Shown piece by piece: positions 1-10,800 of a stretch of DNA of 64,000 nucleotides. Under the pieces are notes generated by a model that saw only the letters and a list, made by a program, of their open reading frames with translations, did not search any database and was not told the DNA's origin. Numbering within the stretch: position 1 is the stretch's first letter; every line of letters begins with the position of its first letter. Source of the DNA: Ostreococcus mediterraneus (lineage: Eukaryota > Chlorophyta > Mamiellophyceae > Mamiellales > Bathycoccaceae); contig WMKK01000001.1 of assembly GCA_012295225.1 (NCBI GenBank), positions 1,056,628 through 1,120,627 on the forward strand, written 5' to 3'. Made by a program: the position numbers and the translations under genes.

Positions 1-122
1 ATGCGAAATTCTTAATTCTTTTCAACTTTCCGGTATTTGTATTTGATATTTGACGTCTGTCTCATTACATTTTGCATCGTCTGGACCGCGCGCGGGAAAG
101 GCGGCTTTGCATCTTCGTATAC

Positions 123-171
123 ATCAGTCGCGTTTCAATCTACGTTATGTGATCTGTGAAACGCGACGTCA
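123..171 (-). promoter_or_regulatory. Candidate SECIS element in the 3' UTR of the PDI gene
   Basis: On the minus strand, an exact 11-bp inverted repeat (GTCGCGTTTCA at 167-157, TGAAACGCGAC at 137-127) encloses a 19-nt loop. It is flanked by TGAC on the 5' side and TGAT on the 3' side. UGA opposite UGAU is the quartet core of eukaryotic SECIS elements, which recruit SBP2 and recode UGA. The hairpin lies about 70 nt after the stop codon and about 585 nt after the in-frame UGA, a normal place for one. The weak point is the apical AAR motif: the loop begins CAG and can form a small ATC/GAT ministem, so the adenosines are not canonical. Confidence 0.72.
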
Positions 172-242
172 CAAAAATCGAATTACTATAGCCTCTACGC
201 GCAATCGCATAGATTTGTCATCGAGATAAGTAAACGCCAGCT

Positions 243-1144
243 TTACAATTCAGCCTTGGCTTCGGGCGCCTTGATGAGCTTGTCGAGGAGCTGATTCGCC
301 TTGTTAAGGACCGCTTGGCGCTTCTTCCACGCTTGCGTCTTGGAATTATACTCCTTGGTCGCCGCCTTCATCTCAGACTTGATGGTTTCCAATTCCATCT
401 TCTTTTCCGTGAGCTCGTTCTTGAGCTCCGCCTTGGTTTTACCATCCATCTTCGTCAAAAACTCCACCTCGTTTTTAGCGCAGTTCTTCTTCGTCACGGC
501 GTCGCACACCGGCTTATCGAGCGTCTTGGACACGAACGACTTCAACGCGTCGTATTCTCGACCCCCACTGTAGTCCTTGCCCTTCTTATCACCCGCCATG
601 AAATACTTGATCGTCGGGTAGCCTTGAACGCCCATTTTGGAGCACGTCGCTTTCCCATCCGCCGTGCAATCCACGTCAACGATCATCACCGAGTCGCTTG
701 CCTTGTAGTCATCACCGAGTCGATCCCATGCTGGTTTCATCGACTTGCAGTGGCCTCACCTGCGTTCATCGTACGTTTCACACACACACGTCAGTGGTCA
801 GCTCGGTTGCGCTCGGGTAACAGTAATCCCCCGCCGTCTCAGAGTCATGCTAATATTGTCGCCTCGACGCGTGATGCGCGAGTTTCACGCCCATAGACGA
901 CGATAGAAGCGAAAAGAAATAACACACGGGTCATACTCGAACTCGTGGCGACGACGAACACGCACCAAGGCGCTAAAAACTTGACAAACGCATGCTTGCC
1001 GGACTTCATCACCGCCGAGTCAAAATTCTTGTCGGTGGCTTCGAACGCGCCGGCGTGCGCGGCGTGCGGGGCGAGCACGGCTAAGATCGTCGCAAACGCG
1101 GTCGTGCGCATCGCTGACGCGCGCGTCGACGTGCGGCGGACCAT
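243..1144 (-). CDS. Protein disulfide isomerase, selenoprotein, two exons with in-frame UGA
   Basis: A thioredoxin-fold oxidoreductase of the ER lumen. Exon 1 (1144-966) encodes a signal peptide (hydrophobic stretch ending AHA) and the start of the thioredoxin fold, up to FLAP. Exon 2 (759-243) completes the fold (cis-proline motif GYPT) and adds an alpha-helical ERp29-like tail ending KAEL, an ER-retention-like terminus. The intron 965-760 has a GTGCGT donor, a GCAG acceptor and two CTGAC branch candidates. Joining the exons gives W60, then TGA (756-758), then G-H-C where PDIs have WCGHC. I tried the other nearby acceptors and none gives a sense frame. Reading UGA as selenocysteine gives a WUGHC active site and 231 residues. 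A SECIS-like hairpin lies in the 3' UTR. A second start at 1111 is possible. Confidence 0.87.
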
Positions 1145-1360
1145 TGCGTGGGTCTGCGCGTCGACGAATGACGAAACGTGTTCCGAAACGTGTTCCGAAA
1201 CACTCGATCGAACATTGAGGAAACCATCTTTTTGACGCCGCGCGCAGCGAGCGCGACGGTGACAGCGCGCGCGACGATACTGATGCGACTCTGATAGATA
1301 TCTGCACTAAAATACATGTCGTTGCTATGCTATATCGCCATGGGTGCGTCACAGGCGCGC

Positions 1361-2293
1361 TCAAAGCTCGTCCACGACGAGCTCGTCGAGCCGCTCGCGA
1401 AACGACCACGACTGAATATCATGATACTGCATCGAACGACTCGTCGACGCGGAAAATCCCACCCATGCGCGGCCATTATCTAAATCTAAGAATGCCCCTA
1501 AATTAATCGGTACCGTGAGCGCGGCGTCGCCGAGATTATCGACGAATATTTTAAGCGTCCCCAAGCCGTGCTTGTAGTCTCGCATCAAATCGAGCAAGTG
1601 CGCGGATGACCGAAATGACTTGTGCACGACGTTTTCCGCGATGAACACCGGCGTGTACTCTATACGCACGAAATGTCGCTCACCGTCGGCTAAATTCGGG
1701 ACGTCTACGGATGAAGCAATCGCGCCATCGTGCGACGACAGCACGGGTGCGTTCGCGCCGCGCGTCAACACCGCCACGTGGTTATGATACGGATCCCTCG
1801 ACTCCGCATCATGAAACGTATCAAACTCCACCGCCACCGCGTTCAACACACCACCGTACCCAAGCTGCGACGCCCCACTCCCGAGCGCGCGCGCGTCGTG
1901 ATTCTGAATCACAAACGCGAACCCATCGCCGCCTCGTTTCGCGCACGTCGCCGGCGCGTGGTCCACGCCCTGACACGGCATCTCCACATCCGATGGCGCG
2001 TGCAAGCGAAACGTAAACTCGCTCACGAAACCACCGCGAACGAGCTGTTTGGTTTTCGCATACATAGACCCCACCGTGCGCGGCTTGGCTGGCGTTAAAC
2101 GCAGCGCGTATGTTTCGTCGGCGTCCGAAGCGAGCACCGCGCTCGCGGCGCCCTGAAACGTCAACGCCGTCGTCGTCGACGCAAAGTCGCGAATGGCAAA
2201 ATCTGCGCGCACGAGGCGCGGCGCCGATACTGCCGCGACGAGCGCGCACATCGCGGCGACGGCGTGGAGGAACGCCGCGCGACGCCGCGGCAT
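1361..2293 (-). CDS. Secreted or ER-lumen L-type (legume-like) lectin domain protein
   Basis: The 310-residue protein begins MPRRRAAF and has a clear signal peptide (hydrophobic run AAMCALVAAVSA). The rest reads as one L-type lectin beta-sandwich: GGDGFAFVIQN, then VAVEFDTFHD and the Asn-containing PYHNHVAV, the metal and sugar site pattern of legume lectin, ERGIC-53 and VIP36 relatives. There is no C-terminal membrane helix. The chain ends VVDEL, which resembles a K/HDEL retrieval signal, so a soluble ER glycoprotein-binding role is inferred. An upstream ATG in frame at 2323 would put ten residues before the signal sequence; I prefer 2293. It lies just upstream of the PDI gene on the same strand, with about 215 bp between them. 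Confidence 0.8.
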   Translation of the reverse strand: MPRRRAAFLHAVAAMCALVAAVSAPRLVRADFAIRDFASTTTALTFQGAASAVLASDADETYALRLTPAKPRTVGSMYAKTKQLVRGGFVSEFTFRLHAPSDVEMPCQGVDHAPATCAKRGGDGFAFVIQNHDARALGSGASQLGYGGVLNAVAVEFDTFHDAESRDPYHNHVAVLTRGANAPVLSSHDGAIASSVDVPNLADGERHFVRIEYTPVFIAENVVHKSFRSSAHLLDLMRDYKHGLGTLKIFVDNLGDAALTVPINLGAFLDLDNGRAWVGFSASTSRSMQYHDIQSWSFRERLDELVVDEL

Positions 2294-2567
2294 TATGTTA
2301 AAGTTGCTCGCGATGAATCCCACCGTACGCCGCCGCTGCTCCTGCGTCCGCCGCCGCCGCCGCCGCCGCCAGCCGTCGTCGGTCGACGTCGAACGCGGTC
2401 GCCGCCGTGCACGAGCGCGCGGTCGTACGCGACGCGCGCCGCGTCGACCGTCGGCGCCGAGTTGAGTTTCGCGCGCGTCACCGAGTGCGGCGGTCGTTAG
2501 TGCGCGCCCCGCGATTCGCTCTGCTGTTGGCGCTCGCCACGCCGCACCGCGGCGCGACCGCGCGCGA

Positions 2568-3632
2568 ATGACGCACCACGACTCGTGCGACGCCGCCGCG
2601 ACGGCGCCAGAGGCGCACGCGCGCGAGCTCGATCGGCTACTGCGCGAGATGGATGACGTGAAGGAGATTGATTTCTTGGCAACGATGGATGTATTTCGCG
2701 CCGACGACGCGTCGATGTCGACGAGCGCGGCGCCGCGGAACGCGTCGATGATGCCTGATGCGTTTTATGCGTGTGAGCGCACGATTGCGATGTCGTACGC
2801 GTGCGTGCGCGCGGTGCACGCGTGGACGCGGGAGCGCGTCGCGGAGGAGCGCGAAGACGTCGACGTCGCGGCGTGCGCGTTGTGCGTTAATGGTGATCAC
2901 GTCACCGCATGGAACGCGCGTAAGCGGCGATTGGTGCGCCATGGTGTGGATGACGACGCGTTGCGGCGCGAGCTGGCGTTTGTAAGTGTGATTTTAAGTC
3001 GATTTCCAAAGGCGCCGAGCGCGTGGGCGCATCGTCGATGGACGCTGACGCGCGCGGCTTTGGACGGAGCGTGCGATTTGTCGAGCGCGTTCGATGCGGA
3101 GTGTTGCGCGTGTGATCGAGCGGTGGTGAAGAAGCGTATGAATTACGCGGCGTGGTCACATCGTGCTTGGGCGCTGGGGTTATTGAAGGATGATTGGCGC
3201 GCGGTTGAACGCGAACTGACAGAGACGGAGACGCTCGTCAAGCGCAACGTGAGCGACCATTGCGTCATGCACTATCGCTCGCGCGTGCTGTTGTACTTTT
3301 TGAATGTGCGCGGTGATGAAATTGACGTCAGGCTCGCTCATGAAATCACTATGATACGGGAACTGATTGCAAAGTACCCGGGGCACGAGTCCTTGTGGTG
3401 TTATCATCGATTTGTCTTTTATGAAATCGTGCGTAGGACTACGACGCGCAATATAGATTACCTCCCATCGACGAGCGATTTCATCGAGGAGTGCTGTGAC
3501 GTGGAGAAAACAGCATTGCTTGACCCGACGTGGGCCGAACACGCGGGCGCGAGTCAAAGACGGTTTGCGCTCACGTTTCAGCGTTTCGCGGCGCTCGTGG
3601 AGAAAAATCACAACGCGCGCGTCAGCCGATAA
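2568..3632 (+). CDS. Protein prenyltransferase alpha-subunit repeat protein (PTAR1-like)
   Basis: The 354-residue protein carries several PPTA repeats, the helical hairpins of farnesyl and geranylgeranyl transferase alpha subunits. Visible repeat cores are TAWNARKRRL, SAWAHRRWTL, AAWSHRAWAL and ESLWCYHRFVF. The W..R/H pattern and their number support the family. The short N-terminal region (ARELDRLLREMDDVKEIDF) resembles PTAR1-type proteins rather than canonical FNTA or RabGGTA. It may be a third type of prenyltransferase alpha subunit; the partner beta subunit is not in the window. The ATG at 2568 is the first in frame. It diverges from the lectin gene (274 bp between starts) and converges on the peroxiredoxin gene. 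Confidence 0.82.
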   Translation: MTHHDSCDAAATAPEAHARELDRLLREMDDVKEIDFLATMDVFRADDASMSTSAAPRNASMMPDAFYACERTIAMSYACVRAVHAWTRERVAEEREDVDVAACALCVNGDHVTAWNARKRRLVRHGVDDDALRRELAFVSVILSRFPKAPSAWAHRRWTLTRAALDGACDLSSAFDAECCACDRAVVKKRMNYAAWSHRAWALGLLKDDWRAVERELTETETLVKRNVSDHCVMHYRSRVLLYFLNVRGDEIDVRLAHEITMIRELIAKYPGHESLWCYHRFVFYEIVRRTTTRNIDYLPSTSDFIEECCDVEKTALLDPTWAEHAGASQRRFALTFQRFAALVEKNHNARVSR

Positions 3633-3710
3633 ACATGCAGAGTAGGACATAGGAAAACATAACTAGGAATCTTAATGTAGCGTAGCGCGGGTGTGCTGGC
3701 GACAACTAAT

Positions 3711-4868
3711 TTATAATCCGCGAACGGCTTCACGTAAAAGCTTCGGCTTGTAGCCGACAACTTGGTCGCGGCTTTCGGCGCCGTTTTTGTAAAACTTAAA
3801 CGTGGGCATCGCTTCCACGCCAAGCTCCTTTGATAACGGCGCTAAGTCAGCGACGGCGGTGTCAAATTTCGCAAAAGTCACGTTCGGGTGTTCGTCGATA
3901 AGTTTATCAACTTCCGGCGCGATCTGTCGACACTTGCCGCACCAGTTCGCCATAAAATCTACGACGACGGGATTCGGCGAACGAATCAACGCTTCAAAGT
4001 CTTCTCGCGACGTAATCGGTCGCATCTTGGCTGCGAAATCGCTCGACGGCGTAACCTTGGAATCATTTGCGCTTTCGAAATACTCTTTGCTTCCTTCAGG
4101 TGTGGCTGTAATCGTTGGCGCGCCAGGCGTCCATCCCGCGGGGCACACTTCGCCGTGCTCCGCCGTGTATTGAAACGCGCGCACCAATCTCAACGTTTCA
4201 TCCACGCTTCGTCCCACAGGCAAGTTATTCACCGTAATTTGCTGTACCACGCCTTGATCATCAATAATGAACAATCCTCTCAGAGCGATGCCCTTATCTT
4301 CCAACAACACTCCATACTTGGCGCTGATTTCCTTTGTCCTGTCGGCAACAATTGGAATACGCATCGCCCCCAAGCCCCCGTTCGCGCGGTCCATGCTCGA
4401 CCACGCCAAGTGTGAATACTCACTATCCGTCGACACCGCGATGACTTTCGTATTCAACGCCTCGAATTCCCCGGCGCGGTCGTTAAACGCGGTGATTTCT
4501 GTCGGACATACAAACGTAAAGTCAAGCGGGTAAAAGAAGAGCACGACGTAGCTCCCGGTGTAATCGCTCAGCTTGATCCGACCGAGATCGCCATCCACGA
4601 GCGCGGGCGCGTCGAAACCCGGCGCTTGTTCGCCCACGAACACTTCAGGTCCAGGGTAGAGCACGCGCGATACATCGTCCATGTAGTGTCGACGGAACGC
4701 ACCACCCGCGAAGGCGGATGGGTGCTGATGAAGATGATGGTGTAATCCACTCGTCGCGGCGACGACGCGGTTGACGGTGGAGGCGGCAGCTGGTGTGGCA
4801 GCAGCGGTCGTGCGTACGTGAGCTGCGTGCGCGCGGGCGAGCGCGGTGCGCGCGCGTCGGAGAAACAT
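3711..4868 (-). CDS. Typical 2-Cys peroxiredoxin fused to a C-terminal thioredoxin
   Basis: The 385-residue protein has three parts. Residues 1-62 are an Ala/Arg/His-rich presequence, probably organellar (mitochondrion or plastid). Residues 65-265 are an AhpC/2-Cys peroxiredoxin with peroxidatic C121 in FVCPTE and resolving C242 in EVCPAGW; the GGLG (164-167) and KEYF (261-264) motifs of hyperoxidation-sensitive eukaryotic Prx are both present. Residues 285-385 are a thioredoxin with WCGKC (309-313) and cis-Pro in AMPTFKFY. Known chemistry: Prx reduces H2O2, and thioredoxin reduces the resulting Prx disulfide. Here reductant and peroxidase are one chain. The reading frame is continuous and both active sites look intact. 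Confidence 0.95.
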   Translation of the reverse strand: MFLRRARTALARAHAAHVRTTAAATPAAASTVNRVVAATSGLHHHLHQHPSAFAGGAFRRHYMDDVSRVLYPGPEVFVGEQAPGFDAPALVDGDLGRIKLSDYTGSYVVLFFYPLDFTFVCPTEITAFNDRAGEFEALNTKVIAVSTDSEYSHLAWSSMDRANGGLGAMRIPIVADRTKEISAKYGVLLEDKGIALRGLFIIDDQGVVQQITVNNLPVGRSVDETLRLVRAFQYTAEHGEVCPAGWTPGAPTITATPEGSKEYFESANDSKVTPSSDFAAKMRPITSREDFEALIRSPNPVVVDFMANWCGKCRQIAPEVDKLIDEHPNVTFAKFDTAVADLAPLSKELGVEAMPTFKFYKNGAESRDQVVGYKPKLLREAVRGL

Positions 4869-5046
4869 GGTCGACGACGTGCTCAGTTTTGGAGTGAGGT
4901 GCCCAACTGCCCAACTACCTACCTCAGCGGACGCGTTGCGGTTGAATCGTGTGTCGCACAGCGGTCGCTGTTATTCGATGTCGACGTGTTATGAATGTGA
5001 GAAGGTGAGAGATATATTATACCGTGCTATTGACGTAAAGAATGAA

Positions 5047-7335
5047 TTAACGCGCCGGGGCGGCTTGCGTGTACCCAGCGCCGTTGAGCCACGGGAACTT
5101 TTCGGTGCGCATGGCTTCAAATTCGGCGATGGCGTCGCCTTGTTGCATGGTGAGACCGATGTCGTCCAAGCCGTTAATCAAGCAGTGCTTGCGGAATTCG
5201 TCAACGTTGAAGGGAATCTTTTCGCCGTTGGAGCGGATGATGACTTGGTTGGGTAAGTCGATTTCGAGCTCTTGCTTGGCGTTGGCATCCGTCATCAACG
5301 TGTTCACTGTCGCCTCGTCGAGGACGATGGGCAGCATGGCGTTCTTGAAGCAGTTGTTAAAGAAAATGTCGGCAAACGCGGTGGAGATGATGCATCTGAT
5401 ACCGAAATCGTTAATCGCCCACGGGGCGTGTTCGCGAGAGGAACCGCATCCGAAGTTGTTACCGGCAATCAAGATGGAGGCGTTGCGGTACGGTTCGTTG
5501 TTCAACACGAAATCCGGACGCTCCTCGCCTTGTTCGTCGTAACGCATTTCGTAAAAGGCAGAAACGCCGAGACCAGTGCGCTTGATCGTCTTCAAGAATT
5601 GCTTGGGAATGATCATATCGGTGTCGATGTTTTGCAACTCCATGGCGGCGGCAACACCCTTGAGGGTGGTAAACTTGGCCATGCCGCCCGCGGAGGTCGC
5701 GCCGTTGTCCTTCTTTTGCGGCGCCGGAGCGACGACTAAACCATCAGACAAGAACTCCTTGCTCTCGCGCTTCGGAACATCGTCGCCAGTCAAACCGGCG
5801 CCAGAAGCGATGGTGCGCACGTCAGTGAGCTTACCGGTGATGGCTGCGGCGGCAGCCATCGCCGGGGACATCAAGTGCGTGCGACCGCCGTTTCCTTGGC
5901 GGCCTTCAAAGTTGCGGTTGGACGTCGACGCGCAACGTTCACCCGGCAACAATTTGTCAGCGTTCATGGCGAGGCACATCGAGCACCCTGGTTCGCGCCA
6001 GTCGAATCCAGCCTCCTTGAGGATGACATCCAGACCTTCGGCTTCGGCTTGCTCCTTGACAATGCCAGAACCCGGAACGACCATGGCGTACACGCCGTCG
6101 GCAACCTTCTTACCCTTGGCCACAGCCGCGACCGCGCGCACATCTTCGATGCGACCGTTGGTGCAAGAGCCAACGAAAACTTTATCGACCGGAACGTCGG
6201 TCAACTTCGTACCCGGGGTGAGACCCATGTAATCGAGCGCGCGTTGCATAGACTTGGCGCGCGCCGGCTCGAAATCAGCCGGGTTCGGGACGATGCCCGA
6301 GATGCCGCACACATCTTGCGGAGACGTACCCCAAGTCACCGTCGGTTCAATATCAGACGCCGGGATGACAATTTCTTGGTCGTACTTTGAGTCAGGGTCG
6401 GACGCTAAAGATCTCCAGTACTCCACAGCCTTGTCCCAAGTCTCGCCGCGCGGCGACATCGGACGCCCCTTCAAGTACTCAAACGTCACGTCATCAGGGG
6501 CAATCATACCCGCACGAGCGCCACCTTCGATGGCCATATTACAGATGGACATACGCGCCTCCATTGACAACCCACGAATAGCTTCACCCGCGAATTCAAT
6601 CACTGAGCCGTTCCCACCCGCGGTTCCGATGACTCCGATGATGTGCAAAATAATATCCTTTGACGTCACCCCGTCGCCGAGTTTACCATCAATGGTGATA
6701 CGCATATTTTTCGACGGCTTTTGCAACAAAGTCTGCGTCGCGAGCACGTGCTCGACTTCAGACGTACCAATACCGAACGCCAATGCCCCGAACGCACCAT
6801 GCGTCGCCGTATGCGAGTCACCGCACACCACCGTCGTCCCCGGCAACGTGAACCCTTGCTCCGGTCCGATGATGTGCACGATGCCCTGTCGCTTATCCTC
6901 CATCCCAAAGTACGTCACCCCAAACTCCTTCACATTCTCCTCCAACGTCAACACCTGCACTCGAGAATCCATCTCCTGAATAAACGTCTCAACACTCTCG
7001 AACCCGCTCCGGTCGCTCGTCGGCACGTTGTGATCCACCGTCGCGAGCGTGTTATCCGGTCTGCGCACCGCACGCCCCGCCGCGCGCAGCCCTTCGAACG
7101 CTTGCGGCGACGTCACCTCATGAATCATGTGTCGATCGATGTACAGCAACATCGTGCCGTCTTCTTGCGTGCGCACGCGGTGATCGTTGATGATTTTGTC
7201 GTACATCGTCTGCGCCGATGCGCTCGCGCGCACCGAAGCGGAACGTCCTGCGCGCACCGAGGCGGCGCGTCGCGCGCTCGCGGTGGGCGCCGCGCGAGGA
7301 CGCGCGAGGGCGTAGGTTCGTAACGCGCTCGTCAT
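5047..7335 (-). CDS. 3-isopropylmalate dehydratase, large and small subunits fused
   Basis: Catalyses the second step of leucine biosynthesis, isomerising 2- to 3-isopropylmalate with a 4Fe-4S cluster. The start at 7335 gives 762 residues. The first ~45 are an Arg/Ala/Ser-rich presequence, probably plastidial. Then comes a LeuC-type region ([31 protein letters not shown] and CSMCLAMN supplying the three cluster cysteines, ending near [11 protein letters not shown]), a linker with DNGATSAGG, and a LeuD-type region ([31 protein letters not shown]). The LeuC-then-LeuD order is that of fungal Leu1; land plants encode separate subunits. The in-frame sequence further upstream is rejected as leader because it looks like untranslated DNA. 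Confidence 0.94.
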   Translation of the reverse strand: MTSALRTYALARPRAAPTASARRAASVRAGRSASVRASASAQTMYDKIINDHRVRTQEDGTMLLYIDRHMIHEVTSPQAFEGLRAAGRAVRRPDNTLATVDHNVPTSDRSGFESVETFIQEMDSRVQVLTLEENVKEFGVTYFGMEDKRQGIVHIIGPEQGFTLPGTTVVCGDSHTATHGAFGALAFGIGTSEVEHVLATQTLLQKPSKNMRITIDGKLGDGVTSKDIILHIIGVIGTAGGNGSVIEFAGEAIRGLSMEARMSICNMAIEGGARAGMIAPDDVTFEYLKGRPMSPRGETWDKAVEYWRSLASDPDSKYDQEIVIPASDIEPTVTWGTSPQDVCGISGIVPNPADFEPARAKSMQRALDYMGLTPGTKLTDVPVDKVFVGSCTNGRIEDVRAVAAVAKGKKVADGVYAMVVPGSGIVKEQAEAEGLDVILKEAGFDWREPGCSMCLAMNADKLLPGERCASTSNRNFEGRQGNGGRTHLMSPAMAAAAAITGKLTDVRTIASGAGLTGDDVPKRESKEFLSDGLVVAPAPQKKDNGATSAGGMAKFTTLKGVAAAMELQNIDTDMIIPKQFLKTIKRTGLGVSAFYEMRYDEQGEERPDFVLNNEPYRNASILIAGNNFGCGSSREHAPWAINDFGIRCIISTAFADIFFNNCFKNAMLPIVLDEATVNTLMTDANAKQELEIDLPNQVIIRSNGEKIPFNVDEFRKHCLINGLDDIGLTMQQGDAIAEFEAMRTEKFPWLNGAGYTQAAPAR

Positions 7336-7856
7336 CGCGCTCGTCGTCGTCGTCGTCGTCGTCGCGATGTGACGCCGAGTGGACGCACCGTCTATCCACG
7401 CCGCCGGCGCCAGAACGGATAGACAGCGCACGGGGGACCATAAAATCCACGACATAGAACTCGAGTGTACCACACTATTGTTACTAATGGCATGTGCCAC
7501 CATGGCGCGGTGCGCGTGCAATTTTAGGTCCGTATATAGATTAGACAATGGATATAATACGTAGTTTACGTCGACCCAGGGTTTAGTTCACACACCTTCG
7601 TGTTCGCACGTCGATGGGTGACGTCGAAGGTGCTACGGCGCGCCGTCGCGACTGTGCGCCGCGCGTTCGCGTCGCGCTGCGAGAGACGTCGAGCGACACT
7701 GGTGGAGAGGTTTACGACACGCGTCGCGCGAGGGAGACGGGACATCGAACCGCCGCGGGTGTGCGCATTGGCGAACAAGATTTTGTGATTTTAAATCGCA
7801 TTTTCGATCGCGCTGGGTGATTAATTTTGATTGAATTGTGCGTTCGTGCGGTCGCG
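7336..7856. other. Intergenic region between divergent genes
   Basis: These 521 bp separate the starts of the isopropylmalate isomerase (minus) and the giant coiled-coil gene (plus) and must hold both promoters. A TATA-like ATATAGAT lies near 7535 in an AT-rich patch (about 7510-7565), unusual against the GC-rich background. The rest is CG-rich, and reading frames in it have no recognisable protein. No tRNA-like structure was seen. Confidence 0.5.
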
Positions 7857-10800
7857 ATGGAGGTTCGCGCGCACGTGCGACGAGGTGTGATTGGGGCGAG
7901 GACGACGACGAATGCGGTGCACGCGACGTATGGGTCGGTGGCGCGAGTTCGGGCGGTGAGCCAGGCGGCGGCGGCGCGCGGAGCGACGGTGGCGTCGGCG
8001 CGGTCGTCAGAGGACGCGGGCGAGGTTGGTCGTGCGCAGTTTGACGAGGGCGTTGGTGTGGCGTCTTTTCGTGGATTTAAGGTTGTGAATGAGCTTGAGA
8101 TTGAACTCGAGGTTGGTGCGGGAGCGGAGACGAGCGATGGGTGTCCGGCGCCGCGCGGTTCGGGCGCGGGGCGCGTCGGCATGGCTGGGTTCGATAGTTA
8201 TCCTGGATTCGCTTCGTTTACGTGGATGAGTGAGGATGAATTCGAGATTTACGAAGACGGGCACACGCACGACGACGATGGACACGGGCATTCGCACGGT
8301 GGATCGTCGTCGTCGTCCGCCGGGAAAGTGGACCCCGAGACGAAGGCGTTGTACGCCGGCATCGCGACGGCGAGCGCGTTGATTGCGGCGAAAACCGTTG
8401 GCGTACTCCCCAAACTTCCGGAAATTCCAATGGCTTTTACCTCACTCATTGCAAAGGAGAACACGAATGCGGTGCCAGCCAAGAAGCAAAAGACAAGCGA
8501 CGCCTCCAGCGCCAAGTCGAAGAAGACGCAGTCGATGACGACGACGGATTTCGGCATCTCGGACAAGAACATACAGCAAGTCGCCGGCGCGGCGCTTGCA
8601 TCCTCTGTCGGTATTGCCACACTTGTTGGGCTTTCCGGTTCGACATCTTCGCGCACGCGCCGACGGATGTCCGCGTCGAGCGGATCAGATTACGGCGTGC
8701 GCTCGTTGCAACGCTTGGAGGAATTGCGCGAAGTCATGCTCATGGAATTCCTCGAAGAGCAACGTCAGCTCGGTATGGTGAAGCAAGGCAAGTCTGAAAA
8801 GATGAAGGGCTTGGATGAGAAATTTCAATCCACCCTTCGTACAATCAAGCGTGATGTGCTCCAGCAAGAAATAGCGATTAATGGCATTCAGCAACAGAGC
8901 ACCGAGGAGCAGCAGCGCGCGCTCGCGATGCTCACGAAGGAGCACGAAGCCGCGATAAAGGCGCTCGCCGACGCATACGAGAAGCAAGAAGCTGCGCTCA
9001 CTGCGAAAATCGCACGGCTCGAAGCCGCGCTCAAGGAGACCGAGTCTGCCCTCGCGGAGGTCAAGGAGGCGATGCAAAACATGGAGTCGAGGCACGAAAC
9101 TGAGTTGCGCGCCGCGCGTGGTTTAATCCGCGCCGAACGGGAGCTCGGTCAAAGCGAAGCCGCTAAGTATCGCGCTGCGAGAGACTTACAAAAATCCCAC
9201 GTGAGCGCGCTCAAGGCGGACTTGGCGCTCACGCAATTGAACTCGAGCGAAAAGTTCGCATTCTTGGAACAACAGCTCAAGGATATATGTAGCTCGTACA
9301 GCGCGCGCATTTTGAAGGAGCGTGAAGTCGCGGCGGCGGCGCTTGAACAAGAGCGTGAAAACGCATCGGAAGAACAAATTCGCATGCTCACCGCATTCGC
9401 GGCGGAGAATAGATCCACACCGCGAGCGGATCTCATCGCCGCGGTCGCTGAGCTTCGCGCGCAGGCTGAAGCTGAGAAGAGGGCCATCGCGGCGACGTAC
9501 GAAGGCGCGCTGCGAGGCGCCGCCGGCGAGCGTCGCGCACTGAAGGCTTTACACGAATCCGAGCTCAAAAAGGCCGGAAACGGTAGCTCGTTGGTATTTG
9601 CAGAAATTTCGCAGTTGAAGAGCCAACTCGCGGCGGCGGAAGTGTCGAGCAGCCAGAGACTGAATGAAGAAATCCGCAAGGCGCAAATCGATTTCGAGCA
9701 ACGCGTCGTGACGTTGAAGAAGACGCACATGGCGCAGCTCGAACAAGCGCAACGTCAATCTAGTAGCGCGAGCGGTGGTGATGCCGCAACGAAGGTGTTG
9801 AGCGAATCCCATCAAGTCGCGTTGAACGCGATGCAAAAAGCGCACGCGGACGCCATGCAAGCGGCGCTTGCGGAAGCGGATAAGCGTGTCGCCGACGCCG
9901 AAGCGCTCTTACGCGAACGTATTTCAAACATGAAATCTACGAGCGATGCCGAAAAGGCGCAACTTCTCGCCAAACTTGGCGCTGAGCGTGAATCCATTAT
10001 TGCCGAAGTCAAGAGCGAGCAGTCGTTATCGAGCGCAGAGGTTGAAAAGCTCAAGCAAGAGTACGAAAACCTTCTCGTCAGCGCCGTGGCGCAGGTGCAA
10101 TCTTTGGCGTCGGCGGACACTGCGGCGCTCAAGGCGGCGCTCAAGGCGAGCACGGGCGAACGTCGCGCGTTGTATGCCATGATGCGCACCGAAGCGATGA
10201 AAAAATCATCCGCCTCCAAGGTTGATTTCGCGTCTGAAGTCGTCGCCACTGAAGCGCGCGTCGCTGCGTATTGGGAGCAGAAAATAAAGGATGCAGAAGC
10301 GGCCAAGGATGCGCAAACGCGACAGTTGGTGAAATCGTACGAGACCAAGTTGAGCGAAGCGCGCTCTGCCGGTGGCGCTGGCGACGAACTTGTCAAGGTT
10401 GTCGCCGCGCTAAAGAAGGAACTCGATGAGCAACGCGCGCAGGCTGAGCAAACGCTCGTCGCGGCGGTGGCGGAGATTCAAGCCTCCGCCGCGGCAGATA
10501 AAGCCGCAGTGACGGCACTCGTGCGAACGGAGACTGAAGACGCCTTCAGGGCTGAGAAGGATGCTATCATGAAGGCACACGCGCTTGAGATTGAAGCTCT
10601 TCAGAACGCGGCGAAGACGACGCTGTCGGGCGAAGAAGCGATGAAGATGAAGCAAGTTGAGGACCTCGTCAAGGCGAAGCTCGCCGAAGCTGAAATCGCC
10701 GCGCGCAATGCTTCTCAAAGCAGCACGTCAAGCACGCAAAGCGCCGTTACCGCGCTCGAAAAACGTCTGTTGGAACTTCAAAAGGAACACGAAGCGAAAA

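Noticed and set aside
243-740. PDI gene as a single exon starting at the internal Met at 740
   Set aside because: It would begin after the active site and lack a signal peptide. The upstream exon gives the missing half of the thioredoxin fold.
845-1144. A separate 99-residue gene upstream of the PDI frame
   Set aside because: Its first 60 residues are exon 1 of PDI; the rest is intron translation.
1361-2293. The lectin stop codon TGA as a second selenocysteine
   Set aside because: The protein ends in a sensible VDEL terminus, and the frame after the TGA offers no conserved extension.
7336-7856. tRNA or small RNA gene in the long intergenic gap
   Set aside because: No cloverleaf or conserved box A/B spacing was found by eye; a covariance-model scan would be decisive.
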